From Bryobacteraceae bacterium CoA2 C42 (GTDB taxonomy: Bacteria; Acidobacteriota; Terriglobia; Bryobacterales; Bryobacteraceae), in contig JAINDL010000050.1 of assembly GCA_019931245.1 (NCBI GenBank), forward strand, positions 1 through 56,212: 56,212 nt of DNA. Reading direction: 5' to 3'. A program made the translations under genes and the position numbers. Below the pieces are notes generated by a model, which did not search any database, was not told where the DNA came from, and saw only the letters and a program-made list of their open reading frames with translations. Shown here piece after piece: positions 55,940 through 56,212 of the stretch (position 1 is its first letter; each line of letters opens with the position of its first letter).

Positions 55940-56212
55940 TGCACGCTCTGCTTGTTGCTCATTTTGCGTTTTACGCCGCGTGCGTTGAGCCTGTTGCGGC
56001 TGGACACACATCGTTCCTGAAGAATCTCTCCCAGGACTGCCTCATGAACCGTTTTTCGCTGCCGAGGGGGGAATCGCGGCGGAGCGAGCCATGCGGCGTT
56101 GGACCACGCGTACCGAATGAAGGAAGGACAAACGGTCAGGATCCTCCTCGGCCTGTAGCGCGGCTTCCTGCATCAACCCTCGCACCGCGAAATGCGCCAT
56201 CAGCAGGTCGTA
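55940..56212 (-). pseudogene. IS4-family transposase 3' fragment, cut by window end
   Basis: On the minus strand, the frame entering from the right edge reads YDLLMAHFAVRGLMQEAALQ, then EEDPDRLSF and RRMARSAAIPPS. After a run of six C it continues in another frame as [19 protein letters not shown] and [17 protein letters not shown]. This is the same transposase as at 32.8-33.9 and 35.0-35.4 kb. The upstream frame stops at 56042-56044. The rest of the gene lies outside the window, so it may be a full-length but frameshifted copy. Confidence 0.82.

Overview
The window reads as a high-GC chromosome segment from an acidobacterium, probably of the Solibacter/Bryobacter type. The markers are an Oar-like TonB-dependent receptor with an N-terminal carboxypeptidase-like domain, a sulfatase, a ThuA-like protein, a YtcJ-like amidohydrolase, an Abhydrolase_10-like protein, a PEGA-tailed Ser/Thr kinase and a long-ORF, G-rich plus strand. 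This assignment is inference from gene content; there is no rRNA or tRNA in the window to anchor it.

Layout. 1-1.5 kb: no convincing gene. 1.5-4.9 kb: a three-gene minus-strand operon encoding an unknown protein, a polyglycine/collagen-like protein and a large protein that looks like an ABBA-type aromatic prenyltransferase fused to a class II terpene-cyclase-like toroid. This is the most unusual locus here. 5.1-17.1 kb: accessory catabolic and surface genes (Oar receptor, galactonate-dehydratase-like enolase, SDR/TetR pair with a visible operator, a decayed subtilase, sulfatase, M20 peptidase, DHOD-like flavoprotein). 17.1-21.6 kb: minus-strand run of Ser/Thr kinase, dciA, gatC, gatA, sod. 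21.6-25.8 kb: plus-strand ftsY, ribD, ribE, ferredoxin, methyltransferase and outer-membrane protein. 25.8-29.9 kb: a signalling group (PilZ protein, sigma-54 activator without sensor domain, HD-GYP/GAF/degenerate GGDEF protein). 30-39.6 kb: accessory block with a less G-rich plus strand, holding an ABC exporter, a graveyard of IS4 and IS701 fragments, a purple-acid-phosphatase-like enzyme, a DUF418 protein and a SUMF1-alpha/beta-hydrolase fusion. 39.8-54.5 kb: housekeeping core (smc, PrxQ-like peroxiredoxin, queA, tsaD, mrp, tilS, ftsH, gph-like) with secreted hydrolases at its borders. 54.5-56.2 kb: ThuA-like gene and further IS1182- and IS4-type remnants running off the window.

How the genes work together. 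Core genes cover chromosome organisation (smc, dciA), tRNA quality and charging (gatCA, queA, tsaD, tilS), membrane protein targeting and turnover (ftsY, ftsH), riboflavin synthesis and oxidative defence (sod, prxQ). They are interspersed with secreted or periplasmic degradative enzymes carrying signal peptides. Pseudogenes and IS relics mark three decaying spots: 11.3-13.1 kb, 32.6-35.4 kb and 55.6-56.2 kb.
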